NCBI RefSeq assembly: GCF_001485415.1
Contig: NZ_BCMQ01000014.1
Location: forward strand, 25,333-89,332
Source of the DNA: Myroides odoratimimus
GTDB lineage: Bacteria > Bacteroidota > Bacteroidia > Flavobacteriales > Flavobacteriaceae
Direction of reading: 5' to 3'
DNA length: 64,000 nt
Position 1 is the stretch's first letter. Every line of letters starts with the position of its first letter. Of the stretch, positions 18,083 to 27,670 are shown one piece after another. The notes beneath the pieces were generated by a model. It made no database searches, had not been told where the DNA came from, and saw nothing but the letters and a program-made list of their open reading frames with translations. A program made the translations under genes and the position numbers.

Positions 18083-21000
18083 CTATTTTAACTCCTTAGC
18101 CATTACATTAAAATAATCACAATTACCCCATAGATTTTTATTACCAACTACATAAAACCTTTTCTTAGCTCTTGTTAAGGCTACATTTAGCATATTGGGT
18201 TTCTGGCTAACCCAGTTTCTTGCTCCTTGTGATCTAGGATCACCACCTAAAACTAAAAACACAACATCTGCCTCCTTTCCTTGGAATCTGTGTATGGTTC
18301 CACATTCTATTTTTTTGTCATATAAAAATTCATTGTGACAATAACGAGCTATTGATTTAAAAGGAGAGATTACATAAATCTGCTTATTAAACCCTGAGCT
18401 TCTTAATTGAAAAATCTTTTCTTTTAATAGCATTATCTCATCAATAACAACATGTCTGTCTTGAAGTATTACTTGATCACTGACATTATACCACTGCGAT
18501 ACTGCTAATGATTCCTCCTCAAAGGTTAGATTAGTGGCCTTAACCATTTGTCCGTTATAGGCAATATCATTGGCAATTCTAAACATTGGATCATCACAAC
18601 GTCTGTGTGTTCGAAGCGGAAAACCAGTCCATATTTTCTTATCAGTTCCACTTACATCCATGTAAGTTCCATATTTTGAGATTCTATCTGCTAATTGTTG
18701 TACTGATGTTTTAGAATAAGACCACGCAATATCAACCCTATATTCCTGTCTTAGTCTTTTTACAAGCTCGACAGGCATTGTAACTACAGGTTCTACCTGT
18801 AATGGATCTCCAACTACTACGCATCTTTTAGATCTTTGAATCAACCCTACAACGGATTGAGCTGTAGCTTGACCTGCCTCATCAAGTAACAGCCAGCCTA
18901 TTTGCTGTTTACTATAACTCGAGAATAACCTACCCACAGAGGCTAGTGTGGTTGATACAACAGGAACACAGAAAAAAAATGTATCCCAAAGATTCTGATA
19001 GATTTTATCATCTGTTTTTATCGTGTTTTGTATTAGCTGAAAATATGCATTTAGATTATTTCTAATTTTTTTTGCATTAACTAAAATCGCATTTTCATGT
19101 AATTTTAAAGCTGTTAAAAATATCTCACTTCTTAAACGTGCTATCTTCTTTGAGTGATATGGGTTTAAAAGATGTATCTGCTTGATTGATTTATCTAAAA
19201 AATTTAAATCACAAATATCATTAGTATCAATGCCGTATTTGTGGTTTAATTCTCTTTTAATATTATTATAATAGATAAAAAACTCATCGAGTTTTTCAAT
19301 CTTAAGACCTAGTGCTTTTTTTTCTAATTGATAATCCTTTATGCTATTTAAACAGCTGTCTATCTGATTTTTTAAATCAAAAATTTGTTTATTTATTTTA
19401 TTAAACTCTTGTAGTATTTCACTAGCTTGAGCATCCCAACTTGTAAAATTACTGGTTTTAAAAAGTTTATGAAAAAACAAAAAAGAAGGTTTTCTAAGTG
19501 ATAAGACCCCTAGAGTAGATTCTATTTTGCTAAAATCATTTTCTAACTCCTGTTTTTGATTTAAAAGTATCTTTTCTCTATCTACACAATCCTTAATTTT
19601 TGTATCAATTAACGCTATCGCAGATAAGTGTTTATCTTTTTGATTCTGATTTTCAATACACTGAGGCAGTAAATCATGAAACTCACTAGAAAGGCTCTGA
19701 AACTGAGTAAACTCGCTTATCAAGGATTTGAATTTTTGATTTTGCTTTTCAAATTCTCTAGCGTAAAGATTAGTGTTATCAGTCTTTTTATAAACACTAT
19801 AAAGCAAAGCTTCAAAGCCAAAATGGTTTTCTTTTTCATTAGATTCCCAAAAAGCCTGTTTAAAAAGTGTTCTATTTTCACTATTTCCAAGTGCTGCTGC
19901 TAAAACTCCCCAACTAGGCTGATTTATAAGTCTTTGGGAATAGTTTGAAAAATAACTAGCCTTTGAAAATGTTTCATTATCTATTTTTGATTTACAAGGT
20001 AGCTCTTTAGTTATATTCTCAACCGCTGCATTGTTATTACTTGCCACAACAATTCCAAAATCCCTTTGAAGTTTTGGATTAAGAGGATAAGTATATAAAT
20101 CAAAGCCGTTTTCTTTAGGTATAACATTATGCCCTTGATCAAAAATATGATCACAACCTAGATCTGATATCACAAGAGCTCTTTTTACAACTACCTCAGC
20201 AATAACATCTAACAATAGCGTAGTTTTACCCGTACCAGGAGGTCCGTTTACTCCTTGAATCCCTTCAGAGTCCTTAAGGTCTTTAAAGATTGTGTTTACC
20301 GCCGCGCTTTGAGCCGAGTAAAGTCCATATTCAATTTTAGAAGGCCACCTTCCCATGGTAAGATAGCAAGGATTAAGAGCCTTAAATAAATGCCATTTAT
20401 CTTTTATTAAGTCTCTTCTTTTATCAATACTGGGTTTAAGGGTAAGATATTGCTTTAAACTAGGGCTGAATTCACTTGTTTTTATACTAGTTAAATAGTT
20501 AAGATCATCAAGGAAAAAACTATTTAAAAAGCTAATTACAGCCTCACTATCCTTATAAACTTGCTCTTTTAAAACAAACACTTTAATATCAGAATTAAGC
20601 CAAGGAGCTAGCCAAGACAGATAAGCAATCTCATTTTGGATTTGTGTTAAGCAAAAAGGCTTATCCCCTTTTTGATGTGAGTCACTAGAGTTATCAAGTA
20701 TATTATGTCTTTCTATAAAATCCTGCTTAACCTTTTCTAGCTCTTCAGATATAGTAGATAAGTCTTTACCACTTTTAAGAGCGTTAATTCCAAGTATATA
20801 ACTAGCCAGTATGTAACTATCTTGCTCTATTGATCCATTCTCATTAAGTATTAAGGCAGATAAACAGCTAAAACCAGTTACTGGTTCTTGCCAATCTTGA
20901 ATCTGTTCTGATTTAAGTAGTGTATTTAAATAGCTAATAATATTACTATTGCCAATTTTACCAAAATAAAGTGTGTACCTCCACTTATAATTATCTTTAG

Positions 21001-21130
21001 CCCTTGTCTGGTCAAGCATCCAAGGTAGGATCTGATTTAAATCTAATAGAACAGCATCTTTATTAAAACCAGGTAAATTAAATACCTCAATGTCTCTCCA
21101 ATACTTTAGTATGTTGTGTTGTTGTGTCAA
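18083..21130 (-). CDS. Superfamily 1 (Upf1/Dna2-like) helicase
   Basis: 1015 residues. Walker A GVNGPPGTGKTT (motif I) is near residues 290-301. A long coiled-coil insert (about 430-650) carries Lys/Gln/Glu heptads. Motif II is LLDEAGQATAQS near 745, motif III VVVGDPLQVEPV, then TIHRFQGKEADVVF (motif V) and NVALTRAKKRFYVVG (motif VI) near 985. This is the AAA_11/AAA_12 layout of DNA2/NAM7-type helicases. Large helicases of this kind occur in several phage-defence systems and on ICEs; no partner nuclease is adjacent, so function remains open. The next gene upstream is an XRE regulator on the same strand, 97 bases away. The hydrophobic and acidic N-terminal 270 residues match no domain I know. 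Confidence 0.8.
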   Translation of the reverse strand: MTQQHNILKYWRDIEVFNLPGFNKDAVLLDLNQILPWMLDQTRAKDNYKWRYTLYFGKIGNSNIISYLNTLLKSEQIQDWQEPVTGFSCLSALILNENGSIEQDSYILASYILGINALKSGKDLSTISEELEKVKQDFIERHNILDNSSDSHQKGDKPFCLTQIQNEIAYLSWLAPWLNSDIKVFVLKEQVYKDSEAVISFLNSFFLDDLNYLTSIKTSEFSPSLKQYLTLKPSIDKRRDLIKDKWHLFKALNPCYLTMGRWPSKIEYGLYSAQSAAVNTIFKDLKDSEGIQGVNGPPGTGKTTLLLDVIAEVVVKRALVISDLGCDHIFDQGHNVIPKENGFDLYTYPLNPKLQRDFGIVVASNNNAAVENITKELPCKSKIDNETFSKASYFSNYSQRLINQPSWGVLAAALGNSENRTLFKQAFWESNEKENHFGFEALLYSVYKKTDNTNLYAREFEKQNQKFKSLISEFTQFQSLSSEFHDLLPQCIENQNQKDKHLSAIALIDTKIKDCVDREKILLNQKQELENDFSKIESTLGVLSLRKPSFLFFHKLFKTSNFTSWDAQASEILQEFNKINKQIFDLKNQIDSCLNSIKDYQLEKKALGLKIEKLDEFFIYYNNIKRELNHKYGIDTNDICDLNFLDKSIKQIHLLNPYHSKKIARLRSEIFLTALKLHENAILVNAKKIRNNLNAYFQLIQNTIKTDDKIYQNLWDTFFFCVPVVSTTLASVGRLFSSYSKQQIGWLLLDEAGQATAQSVVGLIQRSKRCVVVGDPLQVEPVVTMPVELVKRLRQEYRVDIAWSYSKTSVQQLADRISKYGTYMDVSGTDKKIWTGFPLRTHRRCDDPMFRIANDIAYNGQMVKATNLTFEEESLAVSQWYNVSDQVILQDRHVVIDEIMLLKEKIFQLRSSGFNKQIYVISPFKSIARYCHNEFLYDKKIECGTIHRFQGKEADVVFLVLGGDPRSQGARNWVSQKPNMLNVALTRAKKRFYVVGNKNLWGNCDYFNVMAKELK

Positions 21131-21227
21131 TTTTCTTTTTCTTTAATTACTATAATAAACTACATCAAAAAACACTTTAAATAAGCTACTATAGACAAAT
21201 AGGAAGCTAGGGGAATGATTTGGCTTA

Positions 21228-21698
21228 TTATGGCTTTTTGTAATAATACTTTCCTCCAACCTTTTTAGCATCAATAATTTCTTCTTTTCTTAAATTTGAT
21301 AATGCAGCAGATATAGCATTACTAGTAACTGTTCCCTCTATTAATCCATTCTCAAGAAGATTCTTCCTAATATCTGCAACAGTTTTAGCTTCAGAAAAGA
21401 AAGGTCCTTCCAACAAGTTTCTTATATTTTGCGTTACTTGAGAGGTCGTCAATTTCACATTACTACTTAAATTATTTATAGGAACTAATCTAAAATCTAC
21501 ATCCATTAATTCACTTAATGAATAGTTCAGTGCCTTTGCATATTTCACGTAAAAATCAATATCCTTAGCAGCCCCTTTCTCTACTTGAATAATACTACTT
21601 TTAGAAACTCCAGTAATATTTATAACAGCTTCTCTAGTAATTTTACCTTTTTCCCTTTTAACTCTTAATCTTTCTCCTATTATTTTTTTATATGCCAT
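21228..21698 (-). CDS. XRE-family regulator with C-terminal winged helix
   Basis: 156 residues. Residues 5-60 form an XRE HTH (ERLRVKREKGKITREAVINITGVSKSSIIQVEKG). Residues about 85-155 (TVADIRKNLLENGLIEGTVTSNAISAALSNLRKEEII) look like a winged-helix domain. It lies between the helicase gene (same strand) and a rightward promoter at 21745-21774. A 9-base inverted repeat (GCACAAAAA, 21717-21725, with TTTTTGTGC, 21742-21750) lies between its start and that promoter and covers the promoter's TTG box, so it probably represses itself and the divergent transcript. Confidence 0.8.
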   Translation of the reverse strand: MAYKKIIGERLRVKREKGKITREAVINITGVSKSSIIQVEKGAAKDIDFYVKYAKALNYSLSELMDVDFRLVPINNLSSNVKLTTSQVTQNIRNLLEGPFFSEAKTVADIRKNLLENGLIEGTVTSNAISAALSNLRKEEIIDAKKVGGKYYYKKP

Positions 21699-21716
21699 TT
21701 TCCCCTAATTAAACGC

Positions 21717-21774
21717 GCACAAAAAGAATTACTAAAAACATTTTTTGTGCATTAATTTATTTTGTTTATATTTG
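21717..21774 (+). promoter_or_regulatory. Strong flavobacterial promoter with XRE-type operator
   Basis: TTG (21745-21747), 19 bases, then TATATTTG (21767-21774): an exact match to the Bacteroidota promoter pattern, reading rightward. GCACAAAAA / TTTTTGTGC arms (21717-21725 and 21742-21750) embrace the -33 box. Transcription should start near 21781 and enter the structured region, not a protein gene. Confidence 0.65.
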
Positions 21775-21780
21775 TATTTA

Positions 21781-22050
21781 AATCTTATGACTATTAAGCT
21801 TTAATGCTTATAAAACGATGTTATCTCATGCCATAAAGTCCTAAACAAAGCAGATGAGAGTAACCGTGTAGTCCCTCCATGCAAAAAAAGTTTTACTTTT
21901 GTATTGCATGTGAGCGGCACTCGCGTATATTTTCAACTGCACTGAGCTTTTAGCTCTTGGAGGGTTTAGGACCCCTTTGGCTTGAAAGTATATAGCCGCT
22001 CCTTGCATTTATACAAGAGCTATTTTTATACTTTAGAAACATCGTTCATA
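21781..22050 (+). ncRNA. Candidate structured non-coding RNA
   Basis: Downstream of the promoter no protein frame is evident, but nested complementary segments are. Closing stem AACGATGTT (21814-21822) / AACATCGTT (22038-22046); stem GTCCTAAAC (21838-21846) / GTTTAGGAC (21964-21972); stem CCCTCCA (21873-21879) / TGGAGGG (21958-21964); hairpin ATGCAA (21879-21884) / TTGCAT (21904-21909); hairpin GAGCT / AGCTC (21944-21956). A further long helix, GAGCGGC (21912-21918) plus TTTCAA (21931-21936) with TTGAAA (21982-21987) plus GCCGCTC (21995-22001), crosses the second stem, implying a pseudoknot or two alternative folds. I recognise no RNase P, tmRNA, SRP or group II intron motif. The class is unknown. 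Confidence 0.55.
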
Positions 22051-22202
22051 TAATCTATGTGAGCGATTTTTTGTTTTAACCACTCACTGTTGTGATTCTC
22101 TAAAAGAAAAGCAATGGTACAAGGTTCAAACTCTAAATTGTTCTCATACAAATAGTGTGATAAAAAAAGGCCGTGATTCCTTGATTTATTTACACTACAT
22201 CT
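22026..22202 (-). pseudogene. Possible gene remnant without a start codon
   Basis: An open frame of about 58 codons on the minus strand reads SRNHGLFLSHYLYENNLEF ... and ends MNDVSKV-stop. The composition looks protein-like, but there is no ATG and the upstream frame is closed by a stop, so at most it is the 3' end of a lost gene. It overlaps the 3' arm of the structured region. No family recognised. Confidence 0.25.
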
Positions 22203-22205
22203 TTA

Positions 22206-22823
22206 CTTAAAAACACTAGTGTTTTAAGCAAGATTGGTTTTTCTTTAAATGATTCGCACTCTAAAAGTAAACCCTTTCTTAATGTTTTCCAAAAAGAAAA
22301 CTTACTCTAACTAGTATTTTTTTAACAAAAGATGACAAAATGCGATAGTCTAACATCTAGGTGTTAGACTATCCAAGAGAATTAAGGTATTAGAAACAAG
22401 TGTTCTATACCTCAACATACCGCATAAACCTTTAATTTTTAGCCGTCTCCCAATTAGGCTATAAAGGTTTAAACAAGCAAGGTAGATTTGTAAGTATTCT
22501 TTTACTAGTACTTACAATACCTTATCCTTAATGGACTTATCGAATGATTCAATTCGAAATTTTTTCAATTATTTATTACAACAAACAACAATTAGTAGTA
22601 ACCAAATTCACATTTAGCCTATGATTAGACTCTTGTGTAACTACCCTTAGAGTTATGTTTTTTTAAGACTTTGATTTCATAAACAACTTAGCCCTAACTC
22701 TAAGGGATTCACATATAGTTTACCAAGTAAAATTACATTTTACGCTAGATTCAAGAACAGTTCTTGGATGCGTACAGGACCTCTATTACCTATTAGTTAT
22801 CACATCTATTTAAACCTAATAGG
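22206..22823 (+). other. Array of stem-loops in a 600-base non-coding stretch
   Basis: No gene is visible. At least six perfect or near-perfect inverted repeats follow each other: 22206-22228 around ACACTAGTGT; 22344-22373 (12-base stem GATAGTCTAACA); 22426-22470 (AAACCTTTA with TAAAGGTTT plus AGCC/GGCT); 22479-22523 (AAGGTA and GTAAGTA with TACTTAC and TACCTT); 22644-22706 (12-base CCCTTAGAGTTA with TAACTCTAAGGG); 22741-22774 (TACGC and CAAGAAC with GTTCTTG and GCGTA); 22789-22823 (CCTATTAG with CTAATAGG). None has the long T-run of a terminator. It may continue the RNA that begins near 21781. Confidence 0.5.
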
Positions 22824-22908
22824 CAGTAAATAATTTAGTTAGTAAGAAAATGTCGCTATGACAGACTTTCCACTGTGCTATTATTAACCAAATAAAAACT
22901 ATCTCATT

Positions 22909-23064
22909 ATGGAAAAAACGTCTACAGGCTACTGCTTAATTAGTTGGGTTTGTTTGAAATTAACTAGTAAGAAGGTTTTAAAAGTAGCTAAGTCTGTAGG
23001 CACAAAACACAAACAACACATTGTATGGCTTAAAGGGATTTTAAGTCATACTAAAAGTCCATGA
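22909..23064 (+). CDS. Possible small basic protein (51 aa)
   Basis: ATG at 22909, 51 codons, MEKTSTGYCLISWVCLKLTS onward, ending KSP-stop. Basic, with no membrane segment. It follows the stem-loop array and precedes an inverted repeat (23070-23122) and the susC gene. No family recognised. AAAACTATCTCATT before the ATG offers only a weak ribosome-binding region. It could be a real small gene or chance. Confidence 0.35.
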   Translation: MEKTSTGYCLISWVCLKLTSKKVLKVAKSVGTKHKQHIVWLKGILSHTKSP

Positions 23065-23069
23065 CTATT

Positions 23070-23177
23070 CTCCCTGAGCTCTTGTTACGCATTTTGGGAG
23101 ACATGTTAAAGAGCAAAGGGAGATAGTTCTATTAAAACAATATATAAAAACCAATTAACTAACCTTTGATACAAAGG
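23070..23177. repeat. Inverted repeats upstream of susC
   Basis: CTCCCT and GAGCTCTT (23070-23083) pair with AAGAGC and AGGGAG (23109-23122). Further on, CCTTTG-ATA-CAAAGG (23163-23177) is a perfect short palindrome about 75 bases before susC. The first could be an attenuator after the small frame, the second an operator. Neither has a T-run. Confidence 0.4.
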
Positions 23178-23251
23178 CTTATTTAAGTACTACGGCAATA
23201 AAAATCTTAAGGATTTAAAGTCTTCTTGTATCATTTTTAACTATAACAATT

Positions 23252-26200
23252 ATGAAAACTCAATTTTTAACCAATACCAGTTACAGGATTGTACTGCTTT
23301 TAACTAGCCTTACCTTTACCTGTGGCTATGCCGTACCTAAAGATAGTCTATTTAATGTAGATTATCAAAAAAAGACTATTCACGGAATAGTAAAAGATAA
23401 CTCAACAGTGCTTATAGGAGCCATTGTACAGATAAAAGGAACAGATGTAGCTATAAGCACAGATCTTCAGGGAAGATACTCTTTACAGGTCTTAGCTGGA
23501 GATACTCTACTTGTTTCTTATATCGGATACAAATCAAAAGAAATTACAATAACAAATGAGTCTGTTTATAACATTACCCTTTTACAGGATCAAGACATGC
23601 TTGATGAAGTAGTTATAAACGCAGGTTATTACACTGTTAAAGACCGCGAGCGTACAGGAAGTATCACTCGAGTTACTGCAAAGGATATCGAACTTCAACC
23701 TGTTATCAATCCTTTACAAGCTATTCAAGGAAGAATGGCTGGTGTGAACATAACTCAAAACTCAGGAGTACCAGGTGGAGGTTTTGATATACAAATTCGT
23801 GGTAGAAATAGTCTAAGAACCTATGGGACTGAAAGTGTCAATGCTAGTGTGCCACTTTATGTTATTGACGGAGTTGTTATCCCAACAAGCAATCTAGTTA
23901 ATTCACCTCTAGCTACTTTCATACTGCCTATGAGTGATACCAACGTTCTAAATTCTATCAATCCTTCAGATATACAGAGTATAGAGATTTTAAAAGACGC
24001 TGATGCAACAGCTATATACGGCTCTCGAGGGGCTAATGGGGTAGTTCTTATAACAACAAAGAAAAACAAATCAGACAAACTTTCTTTTAGCTTGTCCTCT
24101 TCTACTTCTTTTAGTAAAGTAGCTAGTAAAATGAAATTATTAAATACACAGCAATTTAATAAAATGCGTGATCAAGCATTTATAAATGATGGTATTACAG
24201 TCTATCCTGATGATGCACTGGATATCAATGGAACTTGGGATAGAGACAGATACACCGATTGGCAAAAAGAACTTATTGGAGGCACTGCTCTTAGTCAAAA
24301 CATACAATTAGGAGTAAGCGCAGGAAGTGAAACAACACATTTTTCAGCCTCAGTCAGTCAAGGTACACAAACAACTGTATTTCCAACAGATAAAGGCTAT
24401 AAACGAAATACCTTTTTAATCAATATTAATCACAATAGTAAAGATGGAAGGTTTCAGCTAAACTCATCAACCAACTATTCATTACAAAAAAACAACCTAA
24501 TAGCAACTGATTTAACGTCTCAAGCTCTTACTCTACCTCCAAATGCTCCAAGTCTTTACAATACAGATGGAAGCTTAAACTGGAATTTTGTAGGAGATAC
24601 AAACCCCATTTCTTCCATGCAAGAAACTTATGAAAATGATAACAACAATCTTGTACTGAATCTTGATTTTAGTTATGAGCTTTTAAAAAACATGTATTTA
24701 AAATTAAATACAGGATATAATAGATCTAACACAGAAGAGAAAAAACTAACGCCTCATACTATTCATAATCCTGCCAAAGGTTACACCTCAGAGCAATCTA
24801 AAGCTGAAAACACTATTAGAGATAATAAATCATATATTTTAGAGCCACAGCTAAACTATGTCTTTAACCTAGATAAACTCTCTGTAAACTCTCTTGTTGG
24901 AATGACCTACCAAGAAAGTAATACATCTGCTTTATACTTAACAGGATCTAATTTTCAAACCAATGATTTTCTATCCAATATATCTGCTGCAAAAACTAGA
25001 GGAATAAGGCAGTCTGCTAACCTAGAATATAAATATGTGGCTCTTTTTGGAAGATTAAACCTAAATTACAATAGTAAGTACTTGATTAATATTACTGCTA
25101 GGCGGGATGGTTCTTCAAGATTTGGAGACAATAATAAATTTGGAAATTTCGGAGCTATTGGAGCAGCATGGATATTTTCAAAAGAAGATTTTTTAAAAAA
25201 CTCCTCATGGCTTAGTTTTGGAAAAGTTAGAGCTAGTTATGGAACTTCGGGTAATGATAATATTGGAGACTACCAGTATTTAGATACATACACCCTTAAT
25301 CCTAATAATTATAACGAAATTACAGGTCTTACTCCTTCAAGATTATACAACCCTAATTTTAGTTGGGAGAAAACTAAAAAACTAGAAGTCGCTCTAGAGC
25401 TTGCCTTACTTCATGACAAATTACAGTTTGAGCTGGCTTACTATAGAAATAGATCCTCTAATCAGCTTGTAGGCATTCCTTTGCCAGCAACTGCTGGTTT
25501 TCCTTCTATTCAAGATAACTTACCTGCAACGGTTGAAAATAAAGGTTGGGAATTTAGTCTAAACTCTCAAAATATTAAAACTAAAGATTTCTCTTGGACA
25601 ACAAGTTTTAATATCTCATTTCCTAAAAACACACTACTTTCTTTTCCTGATCTAGAAATATCTACTTATGCTGATAAGTATATTATAGGAAAAAACATTA
25701 ATGTTAGACGTTTATACAACTTTGAAGGCGTTGATCCCCTAACAGGTCAATACATCTTCACTGATTACAATGGTGATGGTAAAATAACATCTAGATTTGA
25801 TAGACAAAACATAAAGGAGGTTAAAACTCAATATCATGGAGGACTTCAAAATACGCTTACTTATAAACATTTTAGTCTTGATTTTCTGTTTCAATTTGTG
25901 AAACAAACTAACTATAATCAAAACTATATTTTAAATACTCCTGGATCAATTTTTAATCAACCTTTAGAGGTATTAAATAGTTGGTCCCATGCAAATCCAA
26001 ATAGCCAGTATAGTTATTTCTCTAGTGGATACGATCCTGTTATACTTAACAATTTAAACCTCTTTAAAAATAGCAACAAGACCATTGGAGATGCCTCTTA
26101 TATAAGATTAAAAAATGTATCTCTATCTTATTTACTTAAACTGCCTCAGGCTAAAATAGACTCTATTCGTTTCTATTTTCAAGGACAAAACCTTTGGACA

Positions 26201-26296
26201 ATAACAAATTACTTCGGCTTAGATCCAGAGCTTAGTATTTTTGGTTACTTACCCCCCCTTAAAACATACGCCTTTGGTGTTCAACTAACTTTATAA
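23252..26296 (+). CDS. SusC/RagA-family TonB-linked outer-membrane transporter
   Basis: 1014 residues, normal for SusC. A signal peptide (about 1-27) is followed by a carboxypeptidase-regulatory-like domain (about 42-115), the SusC signature LDEVVINAGY with RTGSI, a TonB plug domain (about 140-275, with GRNSLRTYG and GSRGANGVVLITTKK) and a long beta-barrel ending in an aromatic-rich strand (TYAFGVQLTL). It takes up ligands captured by its SusD partner using TonB energy. It is followed 12 bases later by susD and then an S9 peptidase, so the natural substrate is more likely peptide or protein than glycan. No sigma/anti-sigma pair is adjacent. Confidence 0.93.
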   Translation: MKTQFLTNTSYRIVLLLTSLTFTCGYAVPKDSLFNVDYQKKTIHGIVKDNSTVLIGAIVQIKGTDVAISTDLQGRYSLQVLAGDTLLVSYIGYKSKEITITNESVYNITLLQDQDMLDEVVINAGYYTVKDRERTGSITRVTAKDIELQPVINPLQAIQGRMAGVNITQNSGVPGGGFDIQIRGRNSLRTYGTESVNASVPLYVIDGVVIPTSNLVNSPLATFILPMSDTNVLNSINPSDIQSIEILKDADATAIYGSRGANGVVLITTKKNKSDKLSFSLSSSTSFSKVASKMKLLNTQQFNKMRDQAFINDGITVYPDDALDINGTWDRDRYTDWQKELIGGTALSQNIQLGVSAGSETTHFSASVSQGTQTTVFPTDKGYKRNTFLININHNSKDGRFQLNSSTNYSLQKNNLIATDLTSQALTLPPNAPSLYNTDGSLNWNFVGDTNPISSMQETYENDNNNLVLNLDFSYELLKNMYLKLNTGYNRSNTEEKKLTPHTIHNPAKGYTSEQSKAENTIRDNKSYILEPQLNYVFNLDKLSVNSLVGMTYQESNTSALYLTGSNFQTNDFLSNISAAKTRGIRQSANLEYKYVALFGRLNLNYNSKYLINITARRDGSSRFGDNNKFGNFGAIGAAWIFSKEDFLKNSSWLSFGKVRASYGTSGNDNIGDYQYLDTYTLNPNNYNEITGLTPSRLYNPNFSWEKTKKLEVALELALLHDKLQFELAYYRNRSSNQLVGIPLPATAGFPSIQDNLPATVENKGWEFSLNSQNIKTKDFSWTTSFNISFPKNTLLSFPDLEISTYADKYIIGKNINVRRLYNFEGVDPLTGQYIFTDYNGDGKITSRFDRQNIKEVKTQYHGGLQNTLTYKHFSLDFLFQFVKQTNYNQNYILNTPGSIFNQPLEVLNSWSHANPNSQYSYFSSGYDPVILNNLNLFKNSNKTIGDASYIRLKNVSLSYLLKLPQAKIDSIRFYFQGQNLWTITNYFGLDPELSIFGYLPPLKTYAFGVQLTL

Positions 26297-26308
26297 ACCT
26301 ACTTTATT

Positions 26309-27670
26309 ATGAAAATTATATTCTACTCAAGCCTGCTATTTTTGGCTATAATCCTATTTCAATCTTGTGAAGAGACAATCGACATTGGGCTTCCAACAGA
26401 TCAAATAGCTACTGAAAATGTCTTTAAAGACAAACGCAGTGCCATATCAGCTCTAGCTGATCTTTATATCAACCTTAGAGAGGCCTCTATATTTTCTGGA
26501 AAAAGTCTAGGTATTGGTTCTAGCCTAGGTTTGTACACAGACGAGTTAGAACCTATTTACTCTTCTCCAGAATCTGATAATGTATTACTTTACAATAACT
26601 CATTAGATCCTACTAGATATGTAATCTCTACTTTGTGGGATACATCTTACTCTAATATTTATGCAATAAATGCTTTTATAAGCGGGGTTATTAACTCTGA
26701 AGGAATAACAAGTGAAGAAAAAGAAAAACTTATAGCACAAGCATCTATATTAAGAGCGATGTATTATCAATCGCTCACCCAGATATATGGAAATATACCC
26801 TATAGCACCTCCACTGATTACAAGGCTAATACTAAAATTGTAAAAACACCTGTGTTTGACGTTTTAAAACTAATTGAGCAAGATCTATTAAAAGCCGTAG
26901 GTTCTCTTTCTTATAGTGATGAATCTTCTAATAAATATTACCCTAATAAAGCTGTAGCAGAGCTTATACTAGCGAAGAATTACCTTCTTCAAAAAAAATA
27001 TGAAAAAGCGGAGTTATATGCTAAGCTAGTTATGGATAATCCCTTGTATAGTTTGGAAACAGATATTTCTAAAGTATTTAAAAACCCTGCTAAAAGTACA
27101 CTTTGGCAAATGGCTAATACCACCCCTGTTGCTGCTACTTATGAGGCAAGAAACTTTATCCTATTTTCTAATAATTCTGGTAATAAATTGAATAACTCTC
27201 TATTAGCCAGTTTTGACAATAACGATCTTAGAAAACAGCTTTGGATAAAAGAATTTGAAGATACAGGTAGCTTTTATTCTTTTAAATACAAAAACAGACT
27301 CAATAATACTGATGAATGTTCTATCCTTTTTAGAATTGAAGAGGCTTACTTTATCTTATCTGAAGCCCTTATTTATCAAAACAGAGAAAAAGAGGCTATT
27401 GTTTACTTAAATTCAATAAGACAAAGAGCAAATCTTCTTGCTTTACCTAATACTTTAGATAAAGAACAAACTCTACTTGCTATGCTTAAAGAAAGTCAAA
27501 AAGAGTTTTTCCTAGAACACGGTAGACGCTTTTTTGACCTTAAAAGAAACAATAAACTTTCTCTTTTAAAAATACCTAAACCAAACTGGCAAGACAAACA
27601 CGCTCTTTTTCCCTACCCTGAGAAAGAGATACTTATTAATCCTAACCTAAACCCACAAAATGACTACTAA
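26309..27670 (+). CDS. SusD/RagB-family outer-membrane lipoprotein
   Basis: 453 residues. A lipoprotein signal (MKIIFYSSLLFLAIILFQSC) puts the lipidated Cys at position 20, so the protein should sit on the cell surface and close over the SusC barrel. Typical SusD features are an N-terminal region with TPR-like helices (RSAISALADLYINLR; ASILRAMYYQSLTQIYGNIPY, about 148-168) and the C-terminal EFFLEHGRRFFDLKR (about 412-426). It begins 12 bases after susC and overlaps the peptidase gene by 11 bases, so the three are one transcription unit. The ligand cannot be predicted from sequence. Confidence 0.92.
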   Translation: MKIIFYSSLLFLAIILFQSCEETIDIGLPTDQIATENVFKDKRSAISALADLYINLREASIFSGKSLGIGSSLGLYTDELEPIYSSPESDNVLLYNNSLDPTRYVISTLWDTSYSNIYAINAFISGVINSEGITSEEKEKLIAQASILRAMYYQSLTQIYGNIPYSTSTDYKANTKIVKTPVFDVLKLIEQDLLKAVGSLSYSDESSNKYYPNKAVAELILAKNYLLQKKYEKAELYAKLVMDNPLYSLETDISKVFKNPAKSTLWQMANTTPVAATYEARNFILFSNNSGNKLNNSLLASFDNNDLRKQLWIKEFEDTGSFYSFKYKNRLNNTDECSILFRIEEAYFILSEALIYQNREKEAIVYLNSIRQRANLLALPNTLDKEQTLLAMLKESQKEFFLEHGRRFFDLKRNNKLSLLKIPKPNWQDKHALFPYPEKEILINPNLNPQNDY

